From Blastococcus_B deserti (GTDB lineage: Bacteria; Actinomycetota; Actinomycetes; Mycobacteriales; Geodermatophilaceae): 64,000 nt of DNA. The notes beneath the pieces are model-generated. The model was not told where the DNA came from. It saw only the letters and a program-made list of their open reading frames with translations, and did no database searches. Within the stretch, counting starts at the first letter, position 1, and every line of letters starts with the position of its first letter. The stretch covers positions 248,001 to 312,000 of the forward strand of contig NZ_JBHUHP010000030.1 of assembly GCF_042682525.1 (NCBI RefSeq), written 5' to 3'. This document shows, in pieces, positions 32,216 through 39,976 of this stretch. The position numbers and the translations under genes are program-made.

Positions 32216-33490
32216 GTGCCACCCAGTACCCACAGCCACAGCCACGGGCCCGATCCCGACGCCCCACCGCCGAGCGAGCAGGCGCTGGGCAGGCGACGGC
32301 GGGCCGTCTGGCTGATGCTCCTGCTGCTCGTCCCGGTCGGGGTGGCGACGGTCGTCGGCCTGGTCCTCCTCTGGCCCGACGGCGAGCCCACGCGTGCCGA
32401 GAGGGCCGCCGCGACGGCCCAGCCGGCCGGCACCACCTATCCCGATGCCCGGGTCGTCTCCGTCCAGACGGTGGAGTGCGGCCTCGACCCCGCAGTTCCG
32501 CAGATCTGCGCCAACGCCGTCACGGAGATCCTCGAGGGGCCGGGCACCGGGGACTTCCAGCAGGTCGAGCTGCCACCGGAGGTCGTCGCGGCCGGCGTGG
32601 CCGAGGGGGACACGCTGGTGCTCACCCGCGACGCCGGGGCCGAGGGCGGGCCCTCGTACGGTTTCTTCGACTACGAGCGGGACACCCCGATCATCGTCCT
32701 GGCCCTGTTGTTCGCCGTCGTCGTCGGTGTGGTCGCGCGGCTGCGCGGTCTGGCGTCGCTGCTCGGCCTGGCCTTCGCGTTCGTCGTCCTGCTGCAGTTC
32801 GTCCTGCCGGGGCTGCTGGCGGAGGAGTACCCGACCCTGGTCAGCCTGGTGGGCTCGGCGGCGATCATGTTCGTCGTCCTCTACCTCGCCCACGGTTTCT
32901 CCGCGCGGACGACGACGGCCCTCGTGGGCACGCTGTTCGGGCTGACGCTGGTGGCGGTGCTGGGGTCGATCGCCGTCTCCGCCGCGCGGCTCACGGGGCT
33001 GACCAGCGAGGAGACGGTGAGACTGCAGGGTTACGACCCGACTCTCGATTTCTCCGGGATCGTGCTCGCGGGCATCGTCGTCGCGGGGCTCGGTGTGCTC
33101 AACGACGTCACGATCACGCAGGCCTCGGCGATCTGGCAGCTGAACGAGGTGTCGCCGGACATCACCTGGCGCGAGCTGTACTCGCGGGGGATGGCGGTGG
33201 GCCGTGACCACATCGCCTCGACCGTCTACACGATCGTCTTCGCCTACGCCGGCGCCGCCCTGCCGTTGCTGCTCACCTTCGAGCTCTCCCCGCAGCCCTT
33301 GTGGACCACGGTCACCAGCTCCGTCCTCGCGGAGGAGGTCATCCGCACCCTCGTCGGCGCGATCGCCCTCGTGCTCGCCGTCCCCGTGACCACGGCGGCC
33401 GGCGCGTTCTTCGCCAAGGCCGCCGACACCGAGGCCGGCGCGGCGACCGAGCGCCGGATGACCGCCCTGCGGGCTAGGTTCGCCCGATGA
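32216..33490 (+). CDS. YibE/F-family membrane protein
   Basis: Integral membrane protein of 424 residues. An N-terminal His-rich tail (HSHSHG) precedes the first helix (about 29-53). An extracytoplasmic beta domain (about 60-150) with ARVVSVQTVECGLD and EGDTLVLTRDAG follows, then seven or so helices starting with PIIVLALLFAVVVGVVARLRGL. Near the end is the family signature GVLNDVTITQASAIWQL. The function of YibE/F is not established; a transport or channel role is assumed. GTG start at 32216. It overlaps the methyltransferase gene by ATGA, so the two may be coupled. Confidence 0.88.
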   Translation: MPPSTHSHSHGPDPDAPPPSEQALGRRRRAVWLMLLLLVPVGVATVVGLVLLWPDGEPTRAERAAATAQPAGTTYPDARVVSVQTVECGLDPAVPQICANAVTEILEGPGTGDFQQVELPPEVVAAGVAEGDTLVLTRDAGAEGGPSYGFFDYERDTPIIVLALLFAVVVGVVARLRGLASLLGLAFAFVVLLQFVLPGLLAEEYPTLVSLVGSAAIMFVVLYLAHGFSARTTTALVGTLFGLTLVAVLGSIAVSAARLTGLTSEETVRLQGYDPTLDFSGIVLAGIVVAGLGVLNDVTITQASAIWQLNEVSPDITWRELYSRGMAVGRDHIASTVYTIVFAYAGAALPLLLTFELSPQPLWTTVTSSVLAEEVIRTLVGAIALVLAVPVTTAAGAFFAKAADTEAGAATERRMTALRARFAR

Positions 33491-34200
33491 CCGTTCACCG
33501 GCCCCGTCCCGAGGCTCGCGCCGAGCTCGCGAGGCGGGAGGAGGACGGGGTCCTTCCACTGCTCCGCGCCGCCCAGGCCGCCCCCGGCTTCATGCCCGAC
33601 GACGAGGGACGCGCGCTCTACGAGGCCGCGCGCCGGGTCGGCGTTCCGGGCCCGCTGCTGGAGGTCGGCAGCTGGATGGGGAAGTCCGCGCTCTACCTCG
33701 CCGCGGCGGCGCGCGAGACCGGCCGCCAGGTCGTCACCGTGGACCACCACCGCGGGTCCGAGGAGCACCAGCCCGGGTGGGAGTACCACGACCCGTCCCT
33801 GGTCGACCCGCTCGTGGGCCGCATCGACACGCTCCCGCACTTCCGCCGAACGATCGCGGACGCCGGTGCGGAGGACGTCGTCGTCGCGGTCGTCACCCGG
33901 TCGGAGATCCTCGCCCCGCTCTGGACCACACCCCTGGCCCTGCTGTTCCTCGACGGCAGCCACACCGAGGAGTCCGCCCGCCGAGACCAGGACGCGTGGG
34001 TCGCCAAGCTGTCGGTGGGCGGCACACTCGCCATCCACGACGTCTTCCCCGACCCGGCCGACGGCGGGCAGGCGCCGTTCGGCGTCTACACCCGCGTGCT
34101 CGCCTCGGGCGACTTCGAGGAGCTGCCGGGGACCGGCTCGCTGCGGCTGCTGCGCCGTACGAGGACCCCGTCCCCCTCACCCCTCGCCCGCTCGGCATGA
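33487..34200 (+). CDS. Class I SAM-dependent methyltransferase
   Basis: Rossmann methyltransferase of 237 residues. Motif I is PLLEVGSWMGKSALYLAAAA (about 55-74), with VVTVDHHRGSEEHQPGWEYHDP next, LALLFLDGSHTEES (motif IV-like), and GGTLAIHDVFPDPADGG after. No substrate is evident. The first ~25 residues are encoded by REP-like copy E4 rather than by family-typical sequence; a start at the Met near residue 35 (33589) is an alternative. It overlaps the yibE/F stop (ATGA) and the DksA-like gene start (ATGA). Copies E4 and E5 flank it in opposite orientation. Confidence 0.85.
   Translation: MTVHRPRPEARAELARREEDGVLPLLRAAQAAPGFMPDDEGRALYEAARRVGVPGPLLEVGSWMGKSALYLAAAARETGRQVVTVDHHRGSEEHQPGWEYHDPSLVDPLVGRIDTLPHFRRTIADAGAEDVVVAVVTRSEILAPLWTTPLALLFLDGSHTEESARRDQDAWVAKLSVGGTLAIHDVFPDPADGGQAPFGVYTRVLASGDFEELPGTGSLRLLRRTRTPSPSPLARSA
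33500..33557 (-). repeat. REP-like element copy E4, inside the methyltransferase 5' coding region
   Basis: One of the best-preserved copies: GGCCCCGTCCCGAGGCTCGC at its left end and GACGGGGTCCTTCC at its right end. It encodes methyltransferase residues ~5-24, a stretch that does not resemble the family. Confidence 0.65.
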
Positions 34201-34217
34201 GTCTCGGGTCGGAGCCG
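34161..34217 (+). repeat. REP-like element copy E5, spanning methyltransferase end and DksA-like start
   Basis: Copy with GAGGACCCCGTCCCCCTCAC on the left and a degraded GGTCGGAGCC on the right. Opposite in orientation to E4, so together they bracket the methyltransferase gene. Confidence 0.55.
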
Positions 34218-34538
34218 GATCCGCTGCTCGACGAGCGGGCGGCGGCGCTGGCACAGATCGAGGCGCTGACCCGCGAGTTCGAGGGCGTGGTCGCCGCCTC
34301 CCGGGCGTCCAACGCCGACGACGAGCACGATCCGGAGGGGGCGACCATCGCCTTCGAGCGGCAGCAGCTCGTGGCGCTGCTGGAGCAGGCGCGCCGCCGG
34401 CTCGCCGACGTGGAGGCCGCCCTGGCCCGCCGGGTGGCCGGGGGCTACGGCATGTGCGAGACCTGCGGCCGGCCGATCGCGCCGGAACGCCTGGCCGCCC
34501 GGCCCGCGGCCCGGACCTGCGTCGACTGCGCCCGCTGA
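34197..34538 (+). CDS. DksA/TraR-family zinc-finger protein
   Basis: Cytoplasmic protein of 113 residues. A long N-terminal coiled coil (about 12-82) precedes the C4 zinc finger CETCGRPIAPERLAARPAARTCVDCAR near the C-terminus. The DksA coiled-coil tip acidic residues are not clearly recognisable, so a role at the RNA polymerase secondary channel is unproven. ATG at 34197 overlaps the methyltransferase stop (ATGA). In actinobacteria such short proteins are common and mostly uncharacterised. Confidence 0.8.
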   Translation: MSLGSEPDPLLDERAAALAQIEALTREFEGVVAASRASNADDEHDPEGATIAFERQQLVALLEQARRRLADVEAALARRVAGGYGMCETCGRPIAPERLAARPAARTCVDCAR

Positions 34539-34563
34539 GACGGCGCGGGTGCATCCGCGCAGC

Positions 34564-35262
34564 TCACGTCACCGGGAGGGCGAAGAGGAAGACGTTGTCC
34601 TCGTAGTTGCCGGTGCGGCTGTCGAAGGCGCCGCCACAGGACACCAGCACGAGCCGGCCGGTCCCCTCGCCGAACGCGTTCGCCTGGTCGTAGAGCTCCT
34701 GCCGGAGCTCGGGCCGGGCGGCCAGCTCGTCCTTGTCGTACTGCTCCCCACCGGTGATCCGGTAGGCGAGTTCCCGGCCGTCGGCCAGGACGACGGTGAA
34801 GGTCTGCCCCACCCGGTGGACGGCGTACTCGGCCAGGTCGGACAGGGCTCCGACGACCAGTTCGCCGTCGACCACGTAGTTGACGTGACCCGTGAGGATC
34901 GCCGTTCCCCGGCCGGCGCCCGGCGCGGCGTCCTCGCGGGCCCAGCTGACCGTCCGCGGGTCCGGCGGCACGAAGAGGTTCCCCTCGGGGGTCAGCGGGT
35001 CGGCCGACACCTCGGCCGTCACGCCCTGCGGGTGATGGGTGCTCGGGAACGGGATCTGCAGCCGGACGGGGATGCCCGGCTGGTGCGTCCCCGGCGGAAG
35101 CATCGAGTCTTCCGCCGGGGACAGCGCCCGGTGCTCGGCCGACGCCCCGCCCGGAGCCAGCTGCAGGTCCGGCGACGCGGCCCCCGCCCCGTGGTGGGCG
35201 ACCAGCGCGAGACCGGTGAGCAGCAGCGCCGCGTTGAGCGCGATGGTCGCCGACCGGAACAC
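34564..35262 (-). CDS. Class F sortase
   Basis: Membrane-anchored cysteine transpeptidase of 232 residues. Signal/anchor helix at about 5-28, Pro-rich linker, then the sortase core: His126 in LTGHVNYV, Cys209 in LVSCGGAFD and Arg216 in DSRTGNYEDNV. These form the catalytic His-Cys-Arg set. The short size and VVGALSDLAEYAVHRVGQTFTV fit actinobacterial class F. It lies 12 bp downstream of a secreted protein with a C-terminal LPGDN motif, a candidate substrate. Confidence 0.9.
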   Translation of the reverse strand: MFRSATIALNAALLLTGLALVAHHGAGAASPDLQLAPGGASAEHRALSPAEDSMLPPGTHQPGIPVRLQIPFPSTHHPQGVTAEVSADPLTPEGNLFVPPDPRTVSWAREDAAPGAGRGTAILTGHVNYVVDGELVVGALSDLAEYAVHRVGQTFTVVLADGRELAYRITGGEQYDKDELAARPELRQELYDQANAFGEGTGRLVLVSCGGAFDSRTGNYEDNVFLFALPVT

Positions 35263-35274
35263 GGGCGACCAGCC

Positions 35275-36330
35275 TCAGCGCGAGCGGGCCGCGCGGCGGA
35301 ACCACGCGGTACCGGCGCCCAGCGCTCCCGCCAGGGCCAGAGCCCCGCCCACGAGCAGCTGCCAGTTGTCGCCCGGGAGCTGCCGTCCCGCGTCGGCCGC
35401 GACCGGGATCGGCCCCGTCGACGCCTGCTCACCGGCGACCGCCGGTGCCTTCGGCGCGGCGGCCGCCGCCGTGCCGACCTGGGACGCCGGGTTCTGGACG
35501 CCGGGGTTCTGGACGCCGGGGTTCTGCGGCGCGGGGTTCTGCGGCGCGGGGTTCTGCGGCGCGGGGTTCTGCGGGCCGGGGTTCTGCGGGCCGGGGTTCT
35601 GCGGTCCCGGGTTCTGCGGCGTGGTGGTCACGCAGCCTGCGGCGAACGTCGCCTGGCCGTCGGCGTCCCAGTTCAGCGAGTACGTCCGCCCCTGGAAGGT
35701 GAACGGCGGGATGATGTCGCCCAGGCCGTTGTCGGCGTGCTGGCTGTAGTGGCCGTTGTAGGCGCCGGCCGCCGCGACGGTGATCTGCACGTACGGGTTC
35801 GTCCGTGATCCGGTCGCGTGGCAGAGGGTGACCTTGTCGTCGCCGCCGTCGGGGTTGCCGCCGCCGGGGCTGCCGCCGCCCGGGTTGCCGGGCTTGCCGT
35901 GGTCGGGGTTGCCGCCGCCGGGGTTGCCGGGCTTGCCGTGGTCGGGGTTGCCGCCGCCGGGGTTGCCGGGGTTGCCGTGGTCGGCCTTGCAGCCCGCGGC
36001 GTGCAGGGCCTGGCCGTCGGCGTCCCAGTTCAGCGAGTACGTCTGCCCCTCGTAGGTGAACGGCGGGATGACGTCCCCGTCACCGTTGTCGGCGTGCTGG
36101 CCGTAGTGACCGTTGTAGGCGCCGGAGGCGTCCACCGTGATCCTGACGTAGGGGTTGTTCGCCGACCCTGTTGCGTGACAGAGAGTCACCTTGTCGTGCC
36201 CATTGCCCGGCGGTGTAGCGGAGGCCGGGATCGCCCCGCCCACCATTCCGGCGGTTGCCAGAGCGATCACGGCGGTCGCCGTGCCACGTCCCCTCGTCGT
36301 CCCCCGCCGCGGCGGCGTCGTGTCGTCCAT
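35275..36330 (-). CDS. Secreted two-repeat protein with sortase-like C-terminal tail
   Basis: Surface protein of 351 residues, family not recognised. Signal sequence at about 16-39 ending in ASA-TP. Two copies of a ~69-residue cysteine-containing domain (46-114 and 165-233), each with DKVTLCHATGS, then NPYV.ITV, AYNGHY.QHADNG and YSLNWDADGQA and a closing AGC. A Gly/Pro/Asn linker with HGKPGNPGGG repeats joins them; after the second comes a PQNPG/PQNPA repeat tract (238-282). The C-terminus is LPGDN (318-322), a hydrophobic helix WQLLVGGALALAGALGAGTAWF and a basic RRAARSR tail, a cell-wall sorting signal in layout. ATG at 36330 has AAAGGAACGAC upstream. Confidence 0.75.
   Translation of the reverse strand: MDDTTPPRRGTTRGRGTATAVIALATAGMVGGAIPASATPPGNGHDKVTLCHATGSANNPYVRITVDASGAYNGHYGQHADNGDGDVIPPFTYEGQTYSLNWDADGQALHAAGCKADHGNPGNPGGGNPDHGKPGNPGGGNPDHGKPGNPGGGSPGGGNPDGGDDKVTLCHATGSRTNPYVQITVAAAGAYNGHYSQHADNGLGDIIPPFTFQGRTYSLNWDADGQATFAAGCVTTTPQNPGPQNPGPQNPGPQNPAPQNPAPQNPAPQNPGVQNPGVQNPASQVGTAAAAAPKAPAVAGEQASTGPIPVAADAGRQLPGDNWQLLVGGALALAGALGAGTAWFRRAARSR
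35501..35626 (-). repeat. 15-bp tandem repeats encoding PQNPG/PQNPA
   Basis: About eight units of the form GGGGTTCTGCGGGCC / GGGGTTCTGCGGCGC (plus strand), each coding five residues of a proline-rich spacer in the secreted protein. A second repeat, encoding HGKPGNPGGGNPD, lies at about 35878-35970. Confidence 0.85.
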
Positions 36331-37007
36331 GTCGTTCCTTTCTCTCCCCGAAGGCGCCGCCAATGCGGTTCCGGAGAGAGTTCGAACGGTCCTCCGGAGC
36401 GCAGGCGGCATCCGGAACGAGTGGAGAGTCGGCCGTGACGCTCAGCAATTCGAAAGTCCGGCATTCCACCGAATGGCTGACAAATCCTGGCCGATACCCG
36501 AGCGAGCAACTACGCAGCGTCACCGTCGAGGTCCGTGACGAGCACACTCCTTCAAACTCAGCGTGACCACAGCCAGGTCGGCGCGGTGGTTGGTACCTCC
36601 CTCGTGGAGGAAGGCCCACGTTCGACTACGAACCGTGAGGAGGCCGGACTGCGGTATGGGCCGCTCGCGGAGTGGTGCCCGTGCCCCGATGTGTGCCGAC
36701 AGCACCATTCAGGGAAGGACTGCACGAATGACGTCGTCGTCTCTTCCGGAATGGCACCTGCCGGGAGATTCCGCGCCGGTCGGCAGGTGGTCCACCCATT
36801 GACGAGCGTCGAGGCCGGTCGCACCGGGGGACGACCATGGGTCGGACGCGCTCCCAGGCCCGCCGCGCGGTGGGCGTGACCGCTGTGCCTGATGCCTGGT
36901 AACGAGGCGTGACGGAGCCGCGTCTTCGTGACCGGGTAGGGACGGATCCACGCCGGGCGTCAGCCCGCCTGGTCGGGGCGTCGTCGGCGACGGCCGCCGG
37001 TCACAGG
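36331..37007. other. Long non-coding stretch, less GC-rich than its surroundings
   Basis: About 680 bp without a convincing gene. Short reading frames exist in all frames but share no coding-like third-position pattern. The part next to 36330 would be a 5' leader of the secreted-protein gene. No riboswitch was recognised. The stretch is visibly richer in A and T than neighbouring genes, especially at 36430-36620 and 36700-36790. Confidence 0.5.
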
Positions 37008-38015
37008 TCAGCTGACGTAGCGCCGGGCGGCGGACCTGCGCTGGGCGTCCTCCAGGGCGGCGAACCGGGCCTCGGCGTGCGGGGGGAGCACCCGCCGCTC
37101 GCGCACCACCCACGGGATGCCGAGGACGGCCTCGAGCAGGCCGCGCGCGGTCACGGTGTCGCGGGGCACCGTGCGCAGCAGGTGCACGGTCCGGCGCAGC
37201 GCCGGGCGCAGGGGACGGCGCAGCCACGTCGTCCAGAGGGTGTTCCGGATGCCGTCGCGGCGGCGCCGGTGCGGATCCCGGGCGGTGCTGGCCTGGTGGT
37301 GCACGGTGAGCGCGGGGAGGTAGCACAGCTCCCAACCCGCCGCGGCCAGGTCGCCGGCCATCAGTTCCTCCTCGCCCCCGAGCCACAGCCGCTCGGAGAA
37401 GCCCCCGACCTCGAGGAACGCCTCGCGGCGCACCACCGAGGCGCCGGCGAGGAACGACCCGAGCGCCGGTCCGGGCAGCCAGTCGGCGCCGCGGACGGGG
37501 GAGTCGCGCAGCTCCGGGACGATCGGGTCCTCCGTGCCGCCCGGCTCGACGAGGATGCGCGCCGTGACCACCGCCAGCCGGGGGTGGGTGTCGAGGGCGT
37601 CGGCAGCGGCCGTCAGCGAGCCCGGCTCCCACCACGTGTCGTCGTCGCAGAAGGCGACGTAGGGAGTGTCGAGGAGGGCGACGCCGACGTTGCGGCCCAC
37701 GGCGCCCAGGTTCTCGGGGCTGGCGACGAGCTCGACCTCGGGGAACCGGGTGCGGACGGCGTCGGTCGTGCCGTCGGTGGACCCGTTGTCCACCACCACG
37801 ACCCGCGGCTGCTCGGGAAGGGCGAGCAGGCGGTCGAGTGCCAGCAGCAGCTCGTTCCGGCGCTGGTGCGTGATGACCACGACGGCGACCCGCGGATCGG
37901 GCCGGCCCGCCTGCGGGGTCGCCGGCCCCGCCCCCGGTGCCGGCCCGAGCGGGAGAGGGGTGGGGAGCACGGCGTCCCCCTCCGGGCGGTGGGCAGGAGG
38001 GGTCTCCGTCCTCAC
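37008..38015 (-). CDS. GT2-family glycosyltransferase (paralogue 1)
   Basis: Cytoplasmic GT-A glycosyltransferase of 335 residues. After a 40-residue low-complexity N-terminus come VAVVVITHQRRNELLLALDRLLAL, VVVVDNGSTDGTTDAVRTRFPEVELVASPENLGAVGRNVGVALLDTPYVAFCDDDTWWEPGSLTAAADAL (nucleotide-sugar site with a DDD in place of DxD), and LWLGGEEELMAGDLAAAGWELCYLPALTVHHQAST. The last ~100 residues are helical and basic. GTG at 38015 overlaps the stop of the upstream paralogue (GTGA). REP-like copy E6 lies in its 5' end. Last gene of the surface-glycan-like operon. Confidence 0.88.
   Translation of the reverse strand: MRTETPPAHRPEGDAVLPTPLPLGPAPGAGPATPQAGRPDPRVAVVVITHQRRNELLLALDRLLALPEQPRVVVVDNGSTDGTTDAVRTRFPEVELVASPENLGAVGRNVGVALLDTPYVAFCDDDTWWEPGSLTAAADALDTHPRLAVVTARILVEPGGTEDPIVPELRDSPVRGADWLPGPALGSFLAGASVVRREAFLEVGGFSERLWLGGEEELMAGDLAAAGWELCYLPALTVHHQASTARDPHRRRRDGIRNTLWTTWLRRPLRPALRRTVHLLRTVPRDTVTARGLLEAVLGIPWVVRERRVLPPHAEARFAALEDAQRRSAARRYVS
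37924..37982 (-). repeat. REP-like element copy E6, inside the 5' coding region of the GT2 gene
   Basis: Degenerate copy: GGCCCCGCCCCCGG at the left and GCACGGCGTCCCCC at the right, with CCGAGCGGGAGAGGGGTGGG between. It encodes about residues 12-31 of the glycosyltransferase, ahead of the catalytic fold. Confidence 0.4.
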
Positions 38016-38884
38016 GCCGGCTCTCCGGCCAGCAGCCGCAGGTCGGCCCGCACCTGTTCCGGGATCGGCCGGCGGCGGCGCAGGGCCGCCGGCAGGTCCG
38101 GGGCCGCGCGGAGCAGCCCCTCCATCCCCGGCCGGCCGGTCCGGACCGCGGTCCGGACGACCTCCACGATCCCGGGGACGGGGTGCCGCATGACGGCCGT
38201 CAGCACCCGGGCCCGCCAGATGCCCGCCTGCCGGCGCCCCGGGTCGTCGCGCCGGCTCGAGGGGTGGTGGTGGACGGTGACGGAGTCGACGTAGGCCATG
38301 CCCCAGCCGGCTGCGGCCAGGTCGAGCGCCACCCGCTCCTCCTCGCCGGGGAACCGCACGACGGGGTCGAAACCGCCGACCGCCTCGAACGCCTCCGTCC
38401 GCACGAGGGCCGCGCAGGCGACGAAGCCCAGCAGGGAGGGGCCGGGTAGGTCCTCGGCCGCGCCCAGCGGACTCTGGGCCATCTCCGCGCACACCGGGTC
38501 CAGCTCCTCCTCGGGATCGACGAGGATGCGGGCGTTGAGCACCGCCAGCCGGGGGTGCGCCCGCATGATCTCCACGGCGCGGGCGAGGTCCCCGGGCGCC
38601 CACCACGAGTCGTCGTCGGCGAACGCGACGAACGGCGTGCCGGCCCGCGCGACGCCGAGCGTCCGGCCGTGGGCACCGTGGTTGCGGTCGAGCGCCAGCA
38701 GGGTCACCTCGGGGTGGGCCTCGCGCACGGCCTCCACCGTGCCGTCGGAGGAAGCGTTGTCGACCAGGATCACCGGGGCCTCGTGACGCGGCAGCGTGGC
38801 GAGCAGGTCGGCCCGGCGGTCGCGGCTGGCCACCACGACGGTGACGTCGGAGGAAGCGGAGGAGGGTTCGGGAGCTGCGGTCAC
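38012..38884 (-). CDS. GT2-family glycosyltransferase (paralogue 2)
   Basis: Glycosyltransferase of 290 residues, clearly paralogous to the next gene. TVVVASRDRRADLLATLPRHEAPVILVDNASSDGTVEAVREAHPEVTLLALDRNHGAHGRTLGVARAGTPFVAFADDDSWWAPGDL gives the donor site; VRFPGEEERVALDLAAAGWGMAYVDSVTVHHHPS closes the GT-A part. Both paralogues share ARILV(D/E)P and DP(I/V) motifs absent from ordinary GT2 enzymes. GTG at 38884 overlaps the upstream stop (GTGA), and its own stop overlaps the next start. Substrate unknown. Confidence 0.88.
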   Translation of the reverse strand: MTAAPEPSSASSDVTVVVASRDRRADLLATLPRHEAPVILVDNASSDGTVEAVREAHPEVTLLALDRNHGAHGRTLGVARAGTPFVAFADDDSWWAPGDLARAVEIMRAHPRLAVLNARILVDPEEELDPVCAEMAQSPLGAAEDLPGPSLLGFVACAALVRTEAFEAVGGFDPVVRFPGEEERVALDLAAAGWGMAYVDSVTVHHHPSSRRDDPGRRQAGIWRARVLTAVMRHPVPGIVEVVRTAVRTGRPGMEGLLRAAPDLPAALRRRRPIPEQVRADLRLLAGEPA

Positions 38885-39963
38885 GGGAGCACCGTGCCCG
38901 CACCTCCCGTCAGCGAACCGGCGGATTCCGGCTCGATCGGCATCCCGGCTTCCGGGAGCGCCCACGGGTCTGTGAACAGGCACGACGCCGGTGTCGCGCC
39001 CGACAGCGCATCGGCGGCCAGCACCACCGCCGCCGCCGTCCACGTGGTCCGCTCGACCGGCCAGCGCGCGTCGTCGGCGAAGACGTACCCGGTCCAGTAG
39101 GAGCCGTCGTCGTCGCGCAGGTGCTGCATGGCGGCGACCTGCTCGGTCGCGGCCTCCCGCTGGCCGGCGGCGGCGAGCGCGAGCGCCAGCTCGCAGGTCT
39201 CGGCGCCGGTGACCCACGGCCGGTCGGACACGCAGCGGGCACCCAGCCCGGGGACGACGAACCGGTCCCAGTCGCCCGCGAGCCGGTCGCGGGCGGCGGG
39301 CCCGGTGACCGCACCGCCCAGCACCGGGTAGTACCAGTCCATCGAGTAGCGGGAGCGGTCCGCGAAGGCGCCGGGCCGGGTGCGCAGCGCCGTGCCGAGG
39401 TCCGCGACGGCGACCTCCCAGTCGGGCTGGGCCTCCCCGAGCAGACCGGCGAGCGCGATGCCGCAGCGCAGCGCCTGGAAGAGGCTGGCGTTGCCGGTCA
39501 GCAGGGCGGTGTCGTCCGCGGTGCCGTCCGGTCGCAGCGCCCAGCCGATCGCGCCGCCGGGCAGCTGCATCCGGGTGACCAGCTCCAGGCCGCCGCGGAT
39601 CGCCGGCCACAGCTCGGCCACCAGGCGCTCGTCGCCGGTGACCAGCCAGCTGTGCCAGGCACCCACGGCCAGGTAGCCGGCGTGGTTGCTCTCCGCGCCC
39701 GGCGCGGACTCCGCTCCGGCGCGGTACTCCGCGGCCCAGGAGCCGTCGGCCCGCTGCCGCGAGGCCAGCCAGCGGTAGGCGGCGGCGGCGCGGTCGTGGG
39801 CGCCGCCGATGTCCAGGGCCATGGCCGCCTCGACGGAGTCCCAGGGATCCAGCCGCTCGCCGCGGGACCAGGGTAGGGCGCCGTCGTGACCCTGCTGGGC
39901 GGCTATCCACGCGACCGTGCCGCGCACCTGGTCCCCGGTCAGGACGCCCGGCAGCTCCGGCAC
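38881..39963 (-). CDS. Prenyltransferase / squalene-cyclase-fold (alpha/alpha barrel) protein
   Basis: Protein of 360 residues of the alpha/alpha toroid type, often labelled prenyltransferase in actinobacteria. Repeats include GTVAWIAAQQGHDGALPWSRGERLDPWDSVEAAMAL, AYRWLASRQRADGSWAAEYRAG, and MQHLRDDDGSYWTGYVFADDARWPVERTTWTAAAVVLA, which look like QW-type helices. No DDxxD-type acid motif for squalene cyclisation is visible, so it could instead be a glycosidase-like enzyme. It lies between a methyltransferase (13 bp) and two glycosyltransferases (GTGA overlap), implying a role in a surface glycan or glycolipid. Exact reaction unknown. Confidence 0.7.
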   Translation of the reverse strand: MPELPGVLTGDQVRGTVAWIAAQQGHDGALPWSRGERLDPWDSVEAAMALDIGGAHDRAAAAYRWLASRQRADGSWAAEYRAGAESAPGAESNHAGYLAVGAWHSWLVTGDERLVAELWPAIRGGLELVTRMQLPGGAIGWALRPDGTADDTALLTGNASLFQALRCGIALAGLLGEAQPDWEVAVADLGTALRTRPGAFADRSRYSMDWYYPVLGGAVTGPAARDRLAGDWDRFVVPGLGARCVSDRPWVTGAETCELALALAAAGQREAATEQVAAMQHLRDDDGSYWTGYVFADDARWPVERTTWTAAAVVLAADALSGATPASCLFTDPWALPEAGMPIEPESAGSLTGGAGTVLP

Positions 39964-39976
39964 CGTCCCCGTCCGG

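Noticed and set aside
36520..36879. Short frames in the low-GC stretch as small genes
   Set aside because: Several overlapping frames on both strands are equally open; none has a ribosome site plus coding-like codon use.
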